The position numbers and the translations under genes are program-made. The notes beneath the pieces are model-generated. The model did no database searches. It was not told the origin of the DNA and was given only the letters and a program-made list of their open reading frames with translations. A stretch of DNA of 64,000 nt from Lachnospiraceae bacterium (GTDB lineage: Bacteria > Bacillota > Clostridia > Lachnospirales > Lachnospiraceae), in the NCBI GenBank assembly GCA_014804355.1, contig JAAUZY010000102.1, forward strand, positions 1 to 64,000, in the 5' to 3' direction. Shown here piece by piece: positions 27,066 through 36,339 of the stretch. Positions within the stretch are counted from its first letter, which is position 1; every line of letters begins with the position of its first letter.

Positions 27066-28061
27066 TCAATCTTTATAATACTCCCGGTACCATTCGACAA
27101 ACTTGCCAAGCCCCTCTTCGATCGAGGTGTCCGGTTTAAAATCATAATCACTCATCAGATCGGTGACATCGGCATAGGTCTGATATACGTCTCCCGGCTG
27201 CATAGGGAGATACTCTTTCACAGCCGTTTTCCCGAGACATTTCTCCAGAGTCTCTATATAGTCCATCAGTTTCTCCGGCTTATTATTGCCGATATTATAG
27301 AGCTTGTAACATACTCCCTGCTCATTCGGCGCCGGGGGATTGCCCATGATATTCTCCACACCCTTTACAATATCATCAACATAAGTAAAATCCCTGTACA
27401 TATCGCCGTTATTATAGATCTGGATCGGCTCGCCAGCCATGATCTTCTGCGTAAATTTGTAGTATGCCATATCCGGTCTGCCATAAGGGCCATAAACCGT
27501 GAAAAACCGAAGTCCCGTCACCGGGATATGATATAATTTGCTGTAGGCGTGCGCCATCAGTTCATTGGATTTCTTCGTGGCAGCATACAGGCTCACCGGA
27601 CCGTCCACTTTATCTTCCGTGGAAAAGGGAACCTTCTCATTACCGCCGTAAACGGAACTGGAAGATGCATAGACAAGATGCTCCACCGGAAAATACCGAC
27701 ACCCTTCCAGAATATGGAAAAACCCCATCATGTTGGACTGCATATAGGCATCCGGATTATCTATGCTGTAGCGCACGCCGGCCTGCGCTCCCAGATTGAC
27801 CACCACGTGCGGCGCGTATTCCTGAAACAGGCGAAACACATCCCCCTTATCACTCAAGTCTCCTTTGATAAAGGTATAGTTCTCATACTGCCGTAAAATC
27901 GCCAGCCTGTCTTTCTTGAGCTGAACGTCATAATAATCATTGAGATTGTCAAAGCCAATCACTCTGGCCCCTTTACCCAAAAGACTATTGGATAAATGAA
28001 ACCCAATAAAGCCGGCTCCGCCGGTCACTAAATACGTTTTGTTGATATCTAAGGAATTCAT
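27066..28061 (-). CDS. UDP-glucuronate 4-epimerase (CapI/LpsL type)
   Basis: A 331-residue short-chain dehydrogenase/reductase. The NAD site is LVTGGAGFIGFHL (residues 11-23), followed by the GFDNLNDYYD segment typical of UDP-uronate epimerases. The catalytic Tyr/Lys pair is SLYAATKKS (Tyr159, Lys163), and YGPYGRPDMAYYKFT plus QPGDVYQTYAD match CapI-like UDP-glucuronate 4-epimerases. It would convert UDP-GlcA to UDP-GalA. The ATG at 28061 has GGAGGAG directly upstream; the longer frame is not used. It follows ugd, the enzyme that makes its substrate, with a 52-base gap. A plain UDP-glucose 4-epimerase is less likely given this neighbour. Confidence 0.9.
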   Translation of the reverse strand: MNSLDINKTYLVTGGAGFIGFHLSNSLLGKGARVIGFDNLNDYYDVQLKKDRLAILRQYENYTFIKGDLSDKGDVFRLFQEYAPHVVVNLGAQAGVRYSIDNPDAYMQSNMMGFFHILEGCRYFPVEHLVYASSSSVYGGNEKVPFSTEDKVDGPVSLYAATKKSNELMAHAYSKLYHIPVTGLRFFTVYGPYGRPDMAYYKFTQKIMAGEPIQIYNNGDMYRDFTYVDDIVKGVENIMGNPPAPNEQGVCYKLYNIGNNKPEKLMDYIETLEKCLGKTAVKEYLPMQPGDVYQTYADVTDLMSDYDFKPDTSIEEGLGKFVEWYREYYKD

Positions 28062-28113
28062 AGCTCCTCCATTCCCCAATGGATATACCGTTAACCTATA
28101 CACATTAGCGCTG

Positions 28114-29424
28114 CTATCGTCCGATGCTGTAATACTCTACACCCGCGTTTTTCATTTTCTCCAGATTATAGAGGTTACGTCCGTCATACACGAGCGGAAT
28201 CTGCATCAGTTCTTTGAAAGTCTCCGGTGCAATCGTTCTGATTTCTTCCCATTCCGTAAAAATAAAACAGATATTGGCGTCTTTCAACGCTTCTTCCGGT
28301 TTGGATACATATTGAATCGTACCCTTTCCGTTCTCGCCCTCCGGATATCTTGCCCGGAAATGATCGGTTGCGACAGGATCATAGGCATATATATTGGCTC
28401 CGCCGTCCAGCAGGAGCTGCACATTATCCAGCGAAGGTGCTTCACGCAGATCGTCAGTTCCCGCCTTAAAAGCCAGCCCTAAGACCGCCACCTTCAAATT
28501 CTGAAAAGTAATCATTCTGTTGCTTGCCTTGTGGAACAGCTTCGTCTTCTGCTCCGCGTTCACATCTACCGCCGCCTCCACGGTACGCAGCTTGTACCCG
28601 TTCTGTCTGGCAAGATACTTCAACGCTTTCGTATCTTTCGGGAAACAGCTTCCGCCATATCCCACACCCGCATTTAAGAATCTGGAGCCGATTCTGGCAT
28701 CGTAACTCATGCCTCTGGCCACGGCATCGATATCCGCACCTACCAGTTCGCACAGATTGGCAATGTCATTCATATAAGAAATCTTAAGCGCCAGGAAATC
28801 ATTGCAGGCATATTTGATCATCTCTGCGGAGCGTCTGTCTACGGATACGATCGGCAGCCCGAAAGGTTCATAGATCTTCTTCAGTATGGCCTCCGCCTCT
28901 TTGCTCTCCGTCCCGATAATAATCCTTGCCGCATGCAGTGTATCATGCACTGCAGAACCTTGTGCCAGAAATTCCGGATTAGATGCCACTTCAATCTTTA
29001 CATCTCTGGTCAGGAAGTCTCTGATAAACTGCTCCACCTTGTCATTGGTTCCCACCGGAACGGTTGATTTCACAACTACAAGGCAATCCCGCTCCACGGA
29101 TTCCGCTATCTGTCTCGACACCGTTGCAATAAAACTTAAGTTAGCGGAACCGTCCGGCTGTTCCGGTGTTCCCACACCGATGAAAATTGCATCCACATCC
29201 TTGTAAGCGCTCCGATAGTCGGTCGTGTAATGCAGCCTGCCGGTGGCATTATTCTTCTGCATCAACTCTTCCAGTCCTTCTTCATAGATGGGAGAGACTC
29301 CGGACTCCATCATCTGTACTTTCTTCTCATCCACATCTACGCAGGTAACATCATGTCCCTTCTCCGCGAAACATACGCCCGCTACCAGCCCAACATATCC
29401 TGTTCCCGCAACTGCAATTTTCAT
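28114..29424 (-). CDS. ugd: UDP-glucose 6-dehydrogenase
   Basis: A 436-residue enzyme that oxidises UDP-glucose to UDP-glucuronate with two NAD. It has the N-terminal NAD site MKIAVAGTGYVGLVAG, the IFIGVGTPEQPDGSA segment, KSTVPVGT, EFLAQGSAVHD, the catalytic cysteine in YGGSCFPKDTKAL (Cys260), and the C-terminal VLGLAFKAGTDDLREAPS. Length and order match the family. AAGGAG lies nine bases before the ATG; a TTG start upstream is not supported. It sits in the operon between GT8 and the UDP-glucuronate epimerase and provides the uronic-acid precursor. Confidence 0.96.
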   Translation of the reverse strand: MKIAVAGTGYVGLVAGVCFAEKGHDVTCVDVDEKKVQMMESGVSPIYEEGLEELMQKNNATGRLHYTTDYRSAYKDVDAIFIGVGTPEQPDGSANLSFIATVSRQIAESVERDCLVVVKSTVPVGTNDKVEQFIRDFLTRDVKIEVASNPEFLAQGSAVHDTLHAARIIIGTESKEAEAILKKIYEPFGLPIVSVDRRSAEMIKYACNDFLALKISYMNDIANLCELVGADIDAVARGMSYDARIGSRFLNAGVGYGGSCFPKDTKALKYLARQNGYKLRTVEAAVDVNAEQKTKLFHKASNRMITFQNLKVAVLGLAFKAGTDDLREAPSLDNVQLLLDGGANIYAYDPVATDHFRARYPEGENGKGTIQYVSKPEEALKDANICFIFTEWEEIRTIAPETFKELMQIPLVYDGRNLYNLEKMKNAGVEYYSIGR

Positions 29425-29457
29425 GATCCTGTTCTCCTTATCCTGCAACTTTTTTAC

Positions 29458-30396
29458 TCACAGCTTCTCTCTGCTGATCAGTTTCTTCATCTTCCGCGCG
29501 CCTCTTTCCAAAAGCGACGGACCGTGATATTTCTTCGCCTTCTCTTCGTCAAACAAGTCTTTCAGATCCGGCTGACTGTCCACATAATCCCACCAGATTC
29601 CGCCGAGATTCGTATCATAACGCTTCCACGGCTTATCTCCTGCATAGTGAAGAATCGCAGGATGGTCCATTGCCTCCTCACACTCCTGCCGCGTAAATAT
29701 CGCTTCACTTACGAATCTGTCATAATCCTTCTGTTCCAGATAGGCAAGCCGGTTATATCTGGGCGGAAGATATCTGATCGCACCCTGACAGGTAATGTTC
29801 AGAATATCCTGATCCTGATAATATAACTTCTCTTTCGCCCACTCATTCCATGCCTTTTCCAGATTCCTACTTCGTATCTCATAAAGGTTTAGTAATGTCA
29901 CTCCGGCATTAATATATCTTCCCCGCATCCCTTCCAGATGATTCCAGTAGGGTCTGTCACTGTTCCACTTCCACTTATCGGAGAGATTCACCGCGCCTTT
30001 TACCGCCGCCAGCACACAGTCCGTCATGTCAGTCTGCCATATTTCCAGCAAATGATCCTGAAACAATACATCTACATCCACGTAGATCAGCCTGTCCACC
30101 TCCTGCAGGAGTCTGTGCAGCATCAGGCGTAAGTAAGTGCCCGTCGATATCCCTCTGACCTCATACGCATCGTGGTAGAGATTCTCCGCTGCCGTCACTG
30201 TCAGGAATGATTCCACGTCTCTGGCCCGGACGATCTGCCTAAGCGATTCCTCTATATAAGCCGCCTTAGGCGTGCATACACAATAAATATGATAATGCAC
30301 CTCATCTGTCACTCCGTGATCCAAAAGTGACGCAACCGTCACTTTCACCTGCTCGGCTATATTTTCATCAAAGCAAAATGCAACATTGATCAACAT
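29458..30396 (-). CDS. Glycosyltransferase family 8
   Basis: A 312-residue retaining GT-A transferase. INVAFCFDENIAEQVKVTVASLL is the GT8 start, LIYVDVDVLFQ contains the DxD metal site (Asp107, Asp109), YINAGVTLLNL and the HYAGDKPWK segment near the C-terminus complete the family pattern. The last 25 residues are basic (ERGARKMKKLISREKL region), suited to binding the membrane surface. GAGG lies seven bases before the ATG. It is the first gene of the uronic-acid operon and is probably driven by the promoter at 30427. GT8 members of surface loci usually add Glc, Gal or GalA; the donor is not certain. Confidence 0.92.
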   Translation of the reverse strand: MLINVAFCFDENIAEQVKVTVASLLDHGVTDEVHYHIYCVCTPKAAYIEESLRQIVRARDVESFLTVTAAENLYHDAYEVRGISTGTYLRLMLHRLLQEVDRLIYVDVDVLFQDHLLEIWQTDMTDCVLAAVKGAVNLSDKWKWNSDRPYWNHLEGMRGRYINAGVTLLNLYEIRSRNLEKAWNEWAKEKLYYQDQDILNITCQGAIRYLPPRYNRLAYLEQKDYDRFVSEAIFTRQECEEAMDHPAILHYAGDKPWKRYDTNLGGIWWDYVDSQPDLKDLFDEEKAKKYHGPSLLERGARKMKKLISREKL

Positions 30397-30426
30397 ATAT
30401 CTTCCTCAATTAACACCGATTATTTT

Positions 30427-30455
30427 ATTATAGCAAACTTCTGCCATGATTGCGA
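30427..30455 (-). promoter_or_regulatory. Promoter for the uronic-acid operon
   Basis: A consensus TATAAT (30427-30432) on the minus strand with a weak TCGCAA -35 (30450-30455) at 17 bases, 31 bases before the GT8 start. Confidence 0.45.
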
Positions 30456-30493
30456 TAGGAATTCATATTCATTTACTGAACATTTGCTGAACC

Positions 30494-30522
30494 TTGCACT
30501 TTTTGATAAAATAAGTTAATCT
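30494..30522 (+). promoter_or_regulatory. Promoter for the plus-strand GT2
   Basis: TTGCAC (30494-30499), 17-base spacer, TAATCT (30517-30522), 30 bases before the ATG at 30553. Confidence 0.45.
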
Positions 30523-30552
30523 GAATATATGTCAATATAAAAGGAGTCTTCA

Positions 30553-31584
30553 ATGTGTATCGATCCTCTATTAAGTGTTATCGTTCCGGTCTATAATGTA
30601 GAACCATATTTAGCTAAATGTCTTGACAGCCTTCTCTCACAAGACATTTCAGATTATGAAGTCATCCTCGTAGATGACGGCTCTACTGACAACAGCGGTT
30701 CCATATGCGACAAATATGCTGCTGAAAATTCTTTATTTCAATGCATTCATAAACCCAATGGCGGTCTTCCATCTGCGAGAAAAGCCGGCTATCAGGTTAG
30801 TCGTGGGCAGTATGTAACCTTTGTTGACAGTGACGATTGGATTGCTCCCGGCATGTACCAAACAATGTGCAATATTATTATTAACACTCACGCAGACATT
30901 ATAATCTGCAACTATACTTCCGCCACGTCTAATAAAGAAATTGTCTGCCGTACTTCTTTTACACCCGGATTGTATGATAAGAGCCGATTGGAACAAGAAG
31001 TCTACCCGTATATGATTTATTCAGGTACTTTTTTTAAATACGGCATTTCCCCTAATGTATGGAACAAGCTGTTTCGTCGCGATCTGCTGCAAAAGCACCT
31101 GTTTCATGTTCCCAACGACATTGTCATCGGCGAAGATGCCCTTGCCACTTATAGCTGTATGCTGGAGGCTGATTCCATATATTTTATAGACGAATCCTTT
31201 TACTATTATCGAAGCAATTCTGATTCCGTAAGCCGCCGCGCAATACCGGTTAAACGCTTAGAAGAAAACCATAAAATGTTCTATACTCTGCAGAATGTAA
31301 TCGACACCTCCAAATATCCGTATATGCAGAAGCAGCTTCATTACTTCTTCGTGTATCAGAGTCTGCTGACTCTTGTACCTATATTCCGGACGTTACGACA
31401 GGAATCCGGAGATTATAAACAGCTTTTTCTGGCGGAGTGTAACTATCCGCTTATCCGGGAAGCCTTCAAATCAGTTCCTCTTAAGGATATAACAGGGTTC
31501 CATAACAAACTTTATGCATTCTGTGTACGATACAGATTACCATGGTTATTTAAATCATTATTATCGGATCAACACACAGACTGA
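30553..31584 (+). CDS. Glycosyltransferase family 2
   Basis: A 343-residue GT2 with LLSVIVPVYNVEPYLAKCL, VILVDDGSTDNSGSIC, KPNGGLPSARKAGY, the metal-binding FVDSDDW and a later FRRDLLQKH with EDALATYSCML. This is the common capsular-type GT2 architecture with no membrane helices. AAGGAG lies six bases before the ATG. It is a single plus-strand gene between two minus-strand operons, with its own promoter, and its AT content in the codons looks higher than that of the neighbouring uronic-acid operon, so it may have been acquired separately. Sugar unknown. Confidence 0.9.
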   Translation: MCIDPLLSVIVPVYNVEPYLAKCLDSLLSQDISDYEVILVDDGSTDNSGSICDKYAAENSLFQCIHKPNGGLPSARKAGYQVSRGQYVTFVDSDDWIAPGMYQTMCNIIINTHADIIICNYTSATSNKEIVCRTSFTPGLYDKSRLEQEVYPYMIYSGTFFKYGISPNVWNKLFRRDLLQKHLFHVPNDIVIGEDALATYSCMLEADSIYFIDESFYYYRSNSDSVSRRAIPVKRLEENHKMFYTLQNVIDTSKYPYMQKQLHYFFVYQSLLTLVPIFRTLRQESGDYKQLFLAECNYPLIREAFKSVPLKDITGFHNKLYAFCVRYRLPWLFKSLLSDQHTD

Positions 31585-31592
31585 CTCCGGAA

Positions 31593-31613
31593 CAGCATCG
31601 TCCATTCATGCTG
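31593..31613. terminator. Weak hairpin between convergent genes
   Basis: CAGCAT and ATGCTG (six base pairs) around a nine-base loop in the 36-base gap between the GT2 stop and the stop of the membrane gene at 31621. There is a short T run after it on the plus strand. Confidence 0.35.
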
Positions 31614-31620
31614 CTCAGTT

Positions 31621-33990
31621 TTACCATACGCTAACCCATGCAATATAATCTTTATAATATATCGGATTTCCGTTCCCATCTACAAACTGTACTTTTTTTA
31701 CACCATTAACCGGATCGTCAAACCGAAAATAGCATTTTTTATATCTGCCGTCACCTGTCTGCCCTGTTTCCGCAATTACATTATCCTCTGTATCCAGAAG
31801 CTGCACTCGACAGTCCGCATATTTGATGCGGTCCGGTTGTCTGATCATTACTCCGATCAGATTGTTCATCTGCGTTTCATCCTTCACCTCGTATGAACTG
31901 TGATAACCTGATATCTCCTCTTCCAGATTCACGCAGGATGTCTCCTCAAAATAAACATCCGTCCCGACTTGATATATTGTAGCATTGCGGCTATATCCCC
32001 AATTATCGCCACGAACCGGTATAAAAAAAGCAGTGTTTTGCAGCATATCCTTACAATTCCACCAGCCTGCGTTAATATCTCCGGCATATACCCGACGATC
32101 TGAGATTTTCGCCTCTTCCCATCCATTCAGCTTCATTACAGAATTTGTCAGGCAGAAAATCCCCATTAACACAAGAACTCCATATTGACAACAGATTTTT
32201 GCAACTGCACATTGCGTTTTGGATGCCCCGGCTGTTTCACTGCTTCTCTGCTTCAAGAGAATACCTCCGGTAAGCAGCAGCATATAAAATCCTATGCTGG
32301 AAAATATCTCATATTTATGTCCCATCTGGCCAAAATTAATATTTCCCATACCTTTCCACGAACCCGGAACCGGCTTGACTGTCACTAAAAAGAAAACAGT
32401 TACAATCATCTGAAACATAACGACAGCATAAAAGTCTCTTTGCTGCCTGTCTATTGTCTTTCCTTTTATTACGGGAATTAATACCGTTCTTATAAAGTCT
32501 GTCACCAAAAAAACAGACACTGCCAACGCCAATACAAGGATTATCCCGGGAATATGCCGCATATACTTTCCAATCGGGAGCAACAGGTAAGCGCTAAATT
32601 CCACAAGCGCCCTTCCCACCAGTCTGAACAAGTAGCCAGCCCGATCTCCGGAATCTACGCGAATCCAACTGCCTCCATCTCCCTGTCCGCCAAAAGCATA
32701 CAAAATCTGTAAGAAAGAAGCAACGCTTACCACACATGAAAATATCTTCTCTCTCTTTCCCATACTCCGATGAAAAAATATCAAATAAAGAATCATCAGC
32801 GGGAGCATAACCGCATAAGTTCCTTTAGATAAGCAGATCAAAGCACACACGCACAGCAGCCCGGCATAGATCCATCTCGAAAACTCCTTCAAGTCCGCAA
32901 CCAGCATAAGAAGCAGCAAATAGATACCCCAATAAACGTGATTGATAAAAAACAGAGTCTCCTCACAAAAGCATGTCAGCATAACAAGAATGCACCATAG
33001 AATCCTGTTCGGTAATTTCATCAATCCACGAAAAGGGTATAGTACAAAAAATGACCATATCATACTATTTAACAGACATGCCGTAATCTGCATGAAATAG
33101 AGCGCATATGCAGATGGAATCCGAATCACTTTCACATAGAACAGCGTAATCAACCGTTGTAACAGCGGAAGGTACCCGGCATCTGTAATCAACAGATTAT
33201 TCTTGATGTTCTCTTCTCTCGCATTATGAAGAAAATTTGTCACCGCCTCCGCATAAGTCGGTTCCAGATAAATAGAACTGTCCAGCAGATAAATAACAGC
33301 CATAAACATTACCGTCATAATGCCAAAGACCGCCAGACACTTGCCTCTGTCTTCGCTATATCCGCTGTTCACCACCAGCACAAGTGCCACGACACATAGC
33401 AGAACAATCCCATAGCATAACAGTCTTATCTTATACTCCATCCCCATTATATGGTAATGATATGCCTGCGCCAAAGACAGCTCCTGTTGTACTCCGTTAT
33501 AATCCACAATACCGAATCCATAATAATCCGGTCCTACAGCAACAGCAAGTTCTCCCTGCAGTACCTCCTCTGTGCGAAGGTGCAAAACAGCCTCTCCACA
33601 TTCCAGTTTTCCAAGATCTATGCCCTCCAGACGGGTCCACTCCCCTGTCTTAATCTCACACAGATCAACCATGCCCGTTTGCAGTATCTCTCCCTGTTCG
33701 ACAGTATAGATGAGCCGCCCTTCACTAGCCGTGTCGCACTGTGCAAACTGCAATGCATAATATCCCTGCCGCCAGTTCATTTCCTCTGTGATGGTTAGAG
33801 GCTGCCGGATTTCCATATCGCCATATAAAGGCAATTCAATTTTGGTCTCTGCTATATCACTTCTGATATCAACCGGTTCTCCGTTAACAATATACCGCGA
33901 CAGTATCACCAATATCAGCAACAATCCCAAGACAAAAACTATATATTCGTTGTTAAGTTTATACCTTTTATCCGCCTTAACGGTCACCAT
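31621..33990 (-). CDS. Very large polytopic membrane protein with outer domains
   Basis: About 789 residues: one N-terminal helix, a hydrophilic region of about 150 residues with beta-strand character (GYYALQFAQCDTA, LECGEAVLHLRTEE), then about eleven helices, and a hydrophilic C-terminal domain of about 190 residues. The first outer loop after helix 2 has DSSIYLEPTYAEAVTNFL, with an acidic residue as in GT-C transferases. The ATG at 33990 overlaps the stop of the upstream gene (ATGGTGA), so the two are translationally coupled, and AGGTGGG is seven bases upstream. Glycosyltransferase function is inferred from topology and its partner; no family signature is recognised. Confidence 0.65.
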   Translation of the reverse strand: MVTVKADKRYKLNNEYIVFVLGLLLILVILSRYIVNGEPVDIRSDIAETKIELPLYGDMEIRQPLTITEEMNWRQGYYALQFAQCDTASEGRLIYTVEQGEILQTGMVDLCEIKTGEWTRLEGIDLGKLECGEAVLHLRTEEVLQGELAVAVGPDYYGFGIVDYNGVQQELSLAQAYHYHIMGMEYKIRLLCYGIVLLCVVALVLVVNSGYSEDRGKCLAVFGIMTVMFMAVIYLLDSSIYLEPTYAEAVTNFLHNAREENIKNNLLITDAGYLPLLQRLITLFYVKVIRIPSAYALYFMQITACLLNSMIWSFFVLYPFRGLMKLPNRILWCILVMLTCFCEETLFFINHVYWGIYLLLLMLVADLKEFSRWIYAGLLCVCALICLSKGTYAVMLPLMILYLIFFHRSMGKREKIFSCVVSVASFLQILYAFGGQGDGGSWIRVDSGDRAGYLFRLVGRALVEFSAYLLLPIGKYMRHIPGIILVLALAVSVFLVTDFIRTVLIPVIKGKTIDRQQRDFYAVVMFQMIVTVFFLVTVKPVPGSWKGMGNINFGQMGHKYEIFSSIGFYMLLLTGGILLKQRSSETAGASKTQCAVAKICCQYGVLVLMGIFCLTNSVMKLNGWEEAKISDRRVYAGDINAGWWNCKDMLQNTAFFIPVRGDNWGYSRNATIYQVGTDVYFEETSCVNLEEEISGYHSSYEVKDETQMNNLIGVMIRQPDRIKYADCRVQLLDTEDNVIAETGQTGDGRYKKCYFRFDDPVNGVKKVQFVDGNGNPIYYKDYIAWVSVW

Positions 33991-36317
33991 TGCAACACCC
34001 ACCTTTGCTCTTCACTTTCATTCAGTGCTTCCAGCGTCATTTCTCCGCCCCGATCAGTAAGTGCCAGATCATCTATGGTAATATAATATCCTCCGCCCTC
34101 TGCCGACTGTATTTTCCAATGATAAGTCATTTCCTCCCTCGGTTCATAGAATGTATTCATCCCATCGTTCAGATATGTGGTCAATATTGGCTCATCTCCG
34201 CTCCGGTCGATCGCCAGTACCCGTTCATTACTGCGGAAACGCATGCATACTCCGCCGCTTTCCTTCCACAGCAATATCTTATTGTCGATATCCTTGACTT
34301 TAGATACCTTCGTCACGGCATCTAATGCACCGGGTGTTACCGACACCAATGTCATTTTATCGTCCTGTGTTATCAATGCGGTATCCTGTGCAAGATACGG
34401 CGATAAGTAATAATAGCCTTCCAATATCCCCGCGGTAACCGTCCTGACTCCCTCGACATTATTTTCACCCCGATGATAGAACTGCTCCTCTGCTGCCTCG
34501 CCATCATTTAATGCGATCGTACGCCGAAACAGATTCGTCCTGCTAAATAGCGCCGTCAGCATTACCAGTGCAAGCAATATGAAACCTGCAATCCATGTAT
34601 GCTTTTTACGCATAACAAGCGGTTGCTGAGCCGGGCTGTTTTCCCTGGCAGAGTCTCCCTGCTTCTTGCTCCGCCGCACTATCCCCCACACTCGACAGGC
34701 ACATTCGTCTGTGCATCTCACCCAATCCTCCAGCCCTTTAACCGCATAGGGGATAATAATCACAAAATACGGGATCGTATATGACGCACTGGATTCCCAG
34801 AAGAAATGAAACAAATATCCGCCCAGAAAAACAACCGCGCCCATCAACTCATAAATATTCCGGCTCTTCCGATCCAAAATAAGATACAGGATCATACCGA
34901 TCAGGATCAGCGTCTGAGCATAGTTAAGCAGAATAGAAAGCGTCACGCTCCCTTTTCCCTCGATCAGACTGTGTGCGTACGCCGGCATACTTCCCGCGGC
35001 TTTTCTTCCTTTCGTGCGGTCAAGACTGATAAAGGTCGGATCATTCCACTGAAAAGCATTTTTGCGGGCGAAAAAAGGAAGTCCCTCATCCAGGGGGTTT
35101 TCCGACAATCTTGTCATAATACTTTTTATATCCGCAATTGAAGCTTCCGTAATCTTCTCCGTATCATACTCATATCTTTCAAAAATCTCATTGATATAAC
35201 CACTATAACCGCCCGGTCCTAAAGGCGTCTCCTGAAGTCCCATGACGACCCATGATACCATCACTTCTCCCTCTCCCGCCTCATATCCGGACAGATCTTC
35301 CACATAACGGCTGCACAACTTATTACATCCCGCTACGCTAAGCCCCATCAACACAAGACACAGAAGCGACACGATCCACTGTTTCCCAAGCTCTTTCTTA
35401 GTCAACAGAGCAATGTCTACCGCATCATAGAGCAGGAAGCAGGCGATCGCCACCAGATAAATGAGGCAGTTCATCTTGATCACCGTAGCCAGACCCATGC
35501 ACAATGCCGCCGGCAGAATATAGCGGTATCGCCTTGTATGAAGATATTTCGCCACAAAGTACACCGCTCCCAGCGACAGCGCCATGCCGGGCAGAATGCC
35601 GTACAGATATGTCACGTAGAATGATAAAGGCACCCACAGAATCAGTGCCGCATATACCATAGAAGGCAGCTTCTCATCCTCCTGCCAGAAGAGCGCCGCA
35701 AGCTTCACAAGCAGTCCATAGGTCGCTGCCAATGCAATCACATTGACAAACTGAAGTCCGATATAATTATCGATCCCGAACACAAAAGAAAGCAGATAAT
35801 AGAACAGTATGATACCTGCCTGAAAAGGGTAACGAAACAGATAGCCTCCCTCCGCGTATGCAGAAAAGTCACCCCGGCGCCACTGCATGGCGATCCGATA
35901 CACCTTCGCCGGATCGGAACCCGGATACAGCTGCGTCACAAAAATCCAGACGGTTCCCATAATCAAAACTACAAAACTACCGACCGCAACTACACCTGAC
36001 AAAGAGCTCCGCTTCTCCCTACTGCCGGCCGCAGCATTCCCTTTACGAAATCTATTTTGCAAGCGGGCACACAGACAGGGAATCCCCCTGTACAACAGCA
36101 TGCCTGCAATGGTAAACGCAATGAACAGCACCAGATGTTTCCATGGCTGATCCGCAATATTCAGCGTTCTCTCCTGCTGTGAGCCGTCCTCCTTCGTAAT
36201 CACACCGACAAAACTTGTGCTGAACACACTTTGCAGGCACATACCGGCTACGATCAGCAGCAGTAATATTCGGATGACACTATTCACGATCGGATAAACT
36301 TTTTGTTGTATTTTCAT
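33984..36317 (-). CDS. GT-C-like membrane glycosyltransferase with C-terminal ricin-type domain
   Basis: A 777-residue protein with about twelve hydrophobic segments. The first large outer loop has VTQLYPGSDPAKVYRIA, with an Asp at the place of the GT-C catalytic residue, followed by a segment ending FRYPFQAG as in GT39/GT83-like families. After the last helix (about 555-575) comes an outer domain of about 200 residues ending GGYYITIDDLALTDRGG then EEQRWVLQW. The QRW...QW ending and the GYYI/L pattern are those of ricin-B (QxW) beta-trefoil repeats, suggesting a built-in sugar-binding module. GAGG lies seven bases before the ATG. It overlaps the next membrane gene, and a GT2 precedes it. Confidence 0.72.
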   Translation of the reverse strand: MKIQQKVYPIVNSVIRILLLLIVAGMCLQSVFSTSFVGVITKEDGSQQERTLNIADQPWKHLVLFIAFTIAGMLLYRGIPCLCARLQNRFRKGNAAAGSREKRSSLSGVVAVGSFVVLIMGTVWIFVTQLYPGSDPAKVYRIAMQWRRGDFSAYAEGGYLFRYPFQAGIILFYYLLSFVFGIDNYIGLQFVNVIALAATYGLLVKLAALFWQEDEKLPSMVYAALILWVPLSFYVTYLYGILPGMALSLGAVYFVAKYLHTRRYRYILPAALCMGLATVIKMNCLIYLVAIACFLLYDAVDIALLTKKELGKQWIVSLLCLVLMGLSVAGCNKLCSRYVEDLSGYEAGEGEVMVSWVVMGLQETPLGPGGYSGYINEIFERYEYDTEKITEASIADIKSIMTRLSENPLDEGLPFFARKNAFQWNDPTFISLDRTKGRKAAGSMPAYAHSLIEGKGSVTLSILLNYAQTLILIGMILYLILDRKSRNIYELMGAVVFLGGYLFHFFWESSASYTIPYFVIIIPYAVKGLEDWVRCTDECACRVWGIVRRSKKQGDSARENSPAQQPLVMRKKHTWIAGFILLALVMLTALFSRTNLFRRTIALNDGEAAEEQFYHRGENNVEGVRTVTAGILEGYYYLSPYLAQDTALITQDDKMTLVSVTPGALDAVTKVSKVKDIDNKILLWKESGGVCMRFRSNERVLAIDRSGDEPILTTYLNDGMNTFYEPREEMTYHWKIQSAEGGGYYITIDDLALTDRGGEMTLEALNESEEQRWVLQW

Positions 36318-36339
36318 AACCCATCCTCTTAATACTTTA

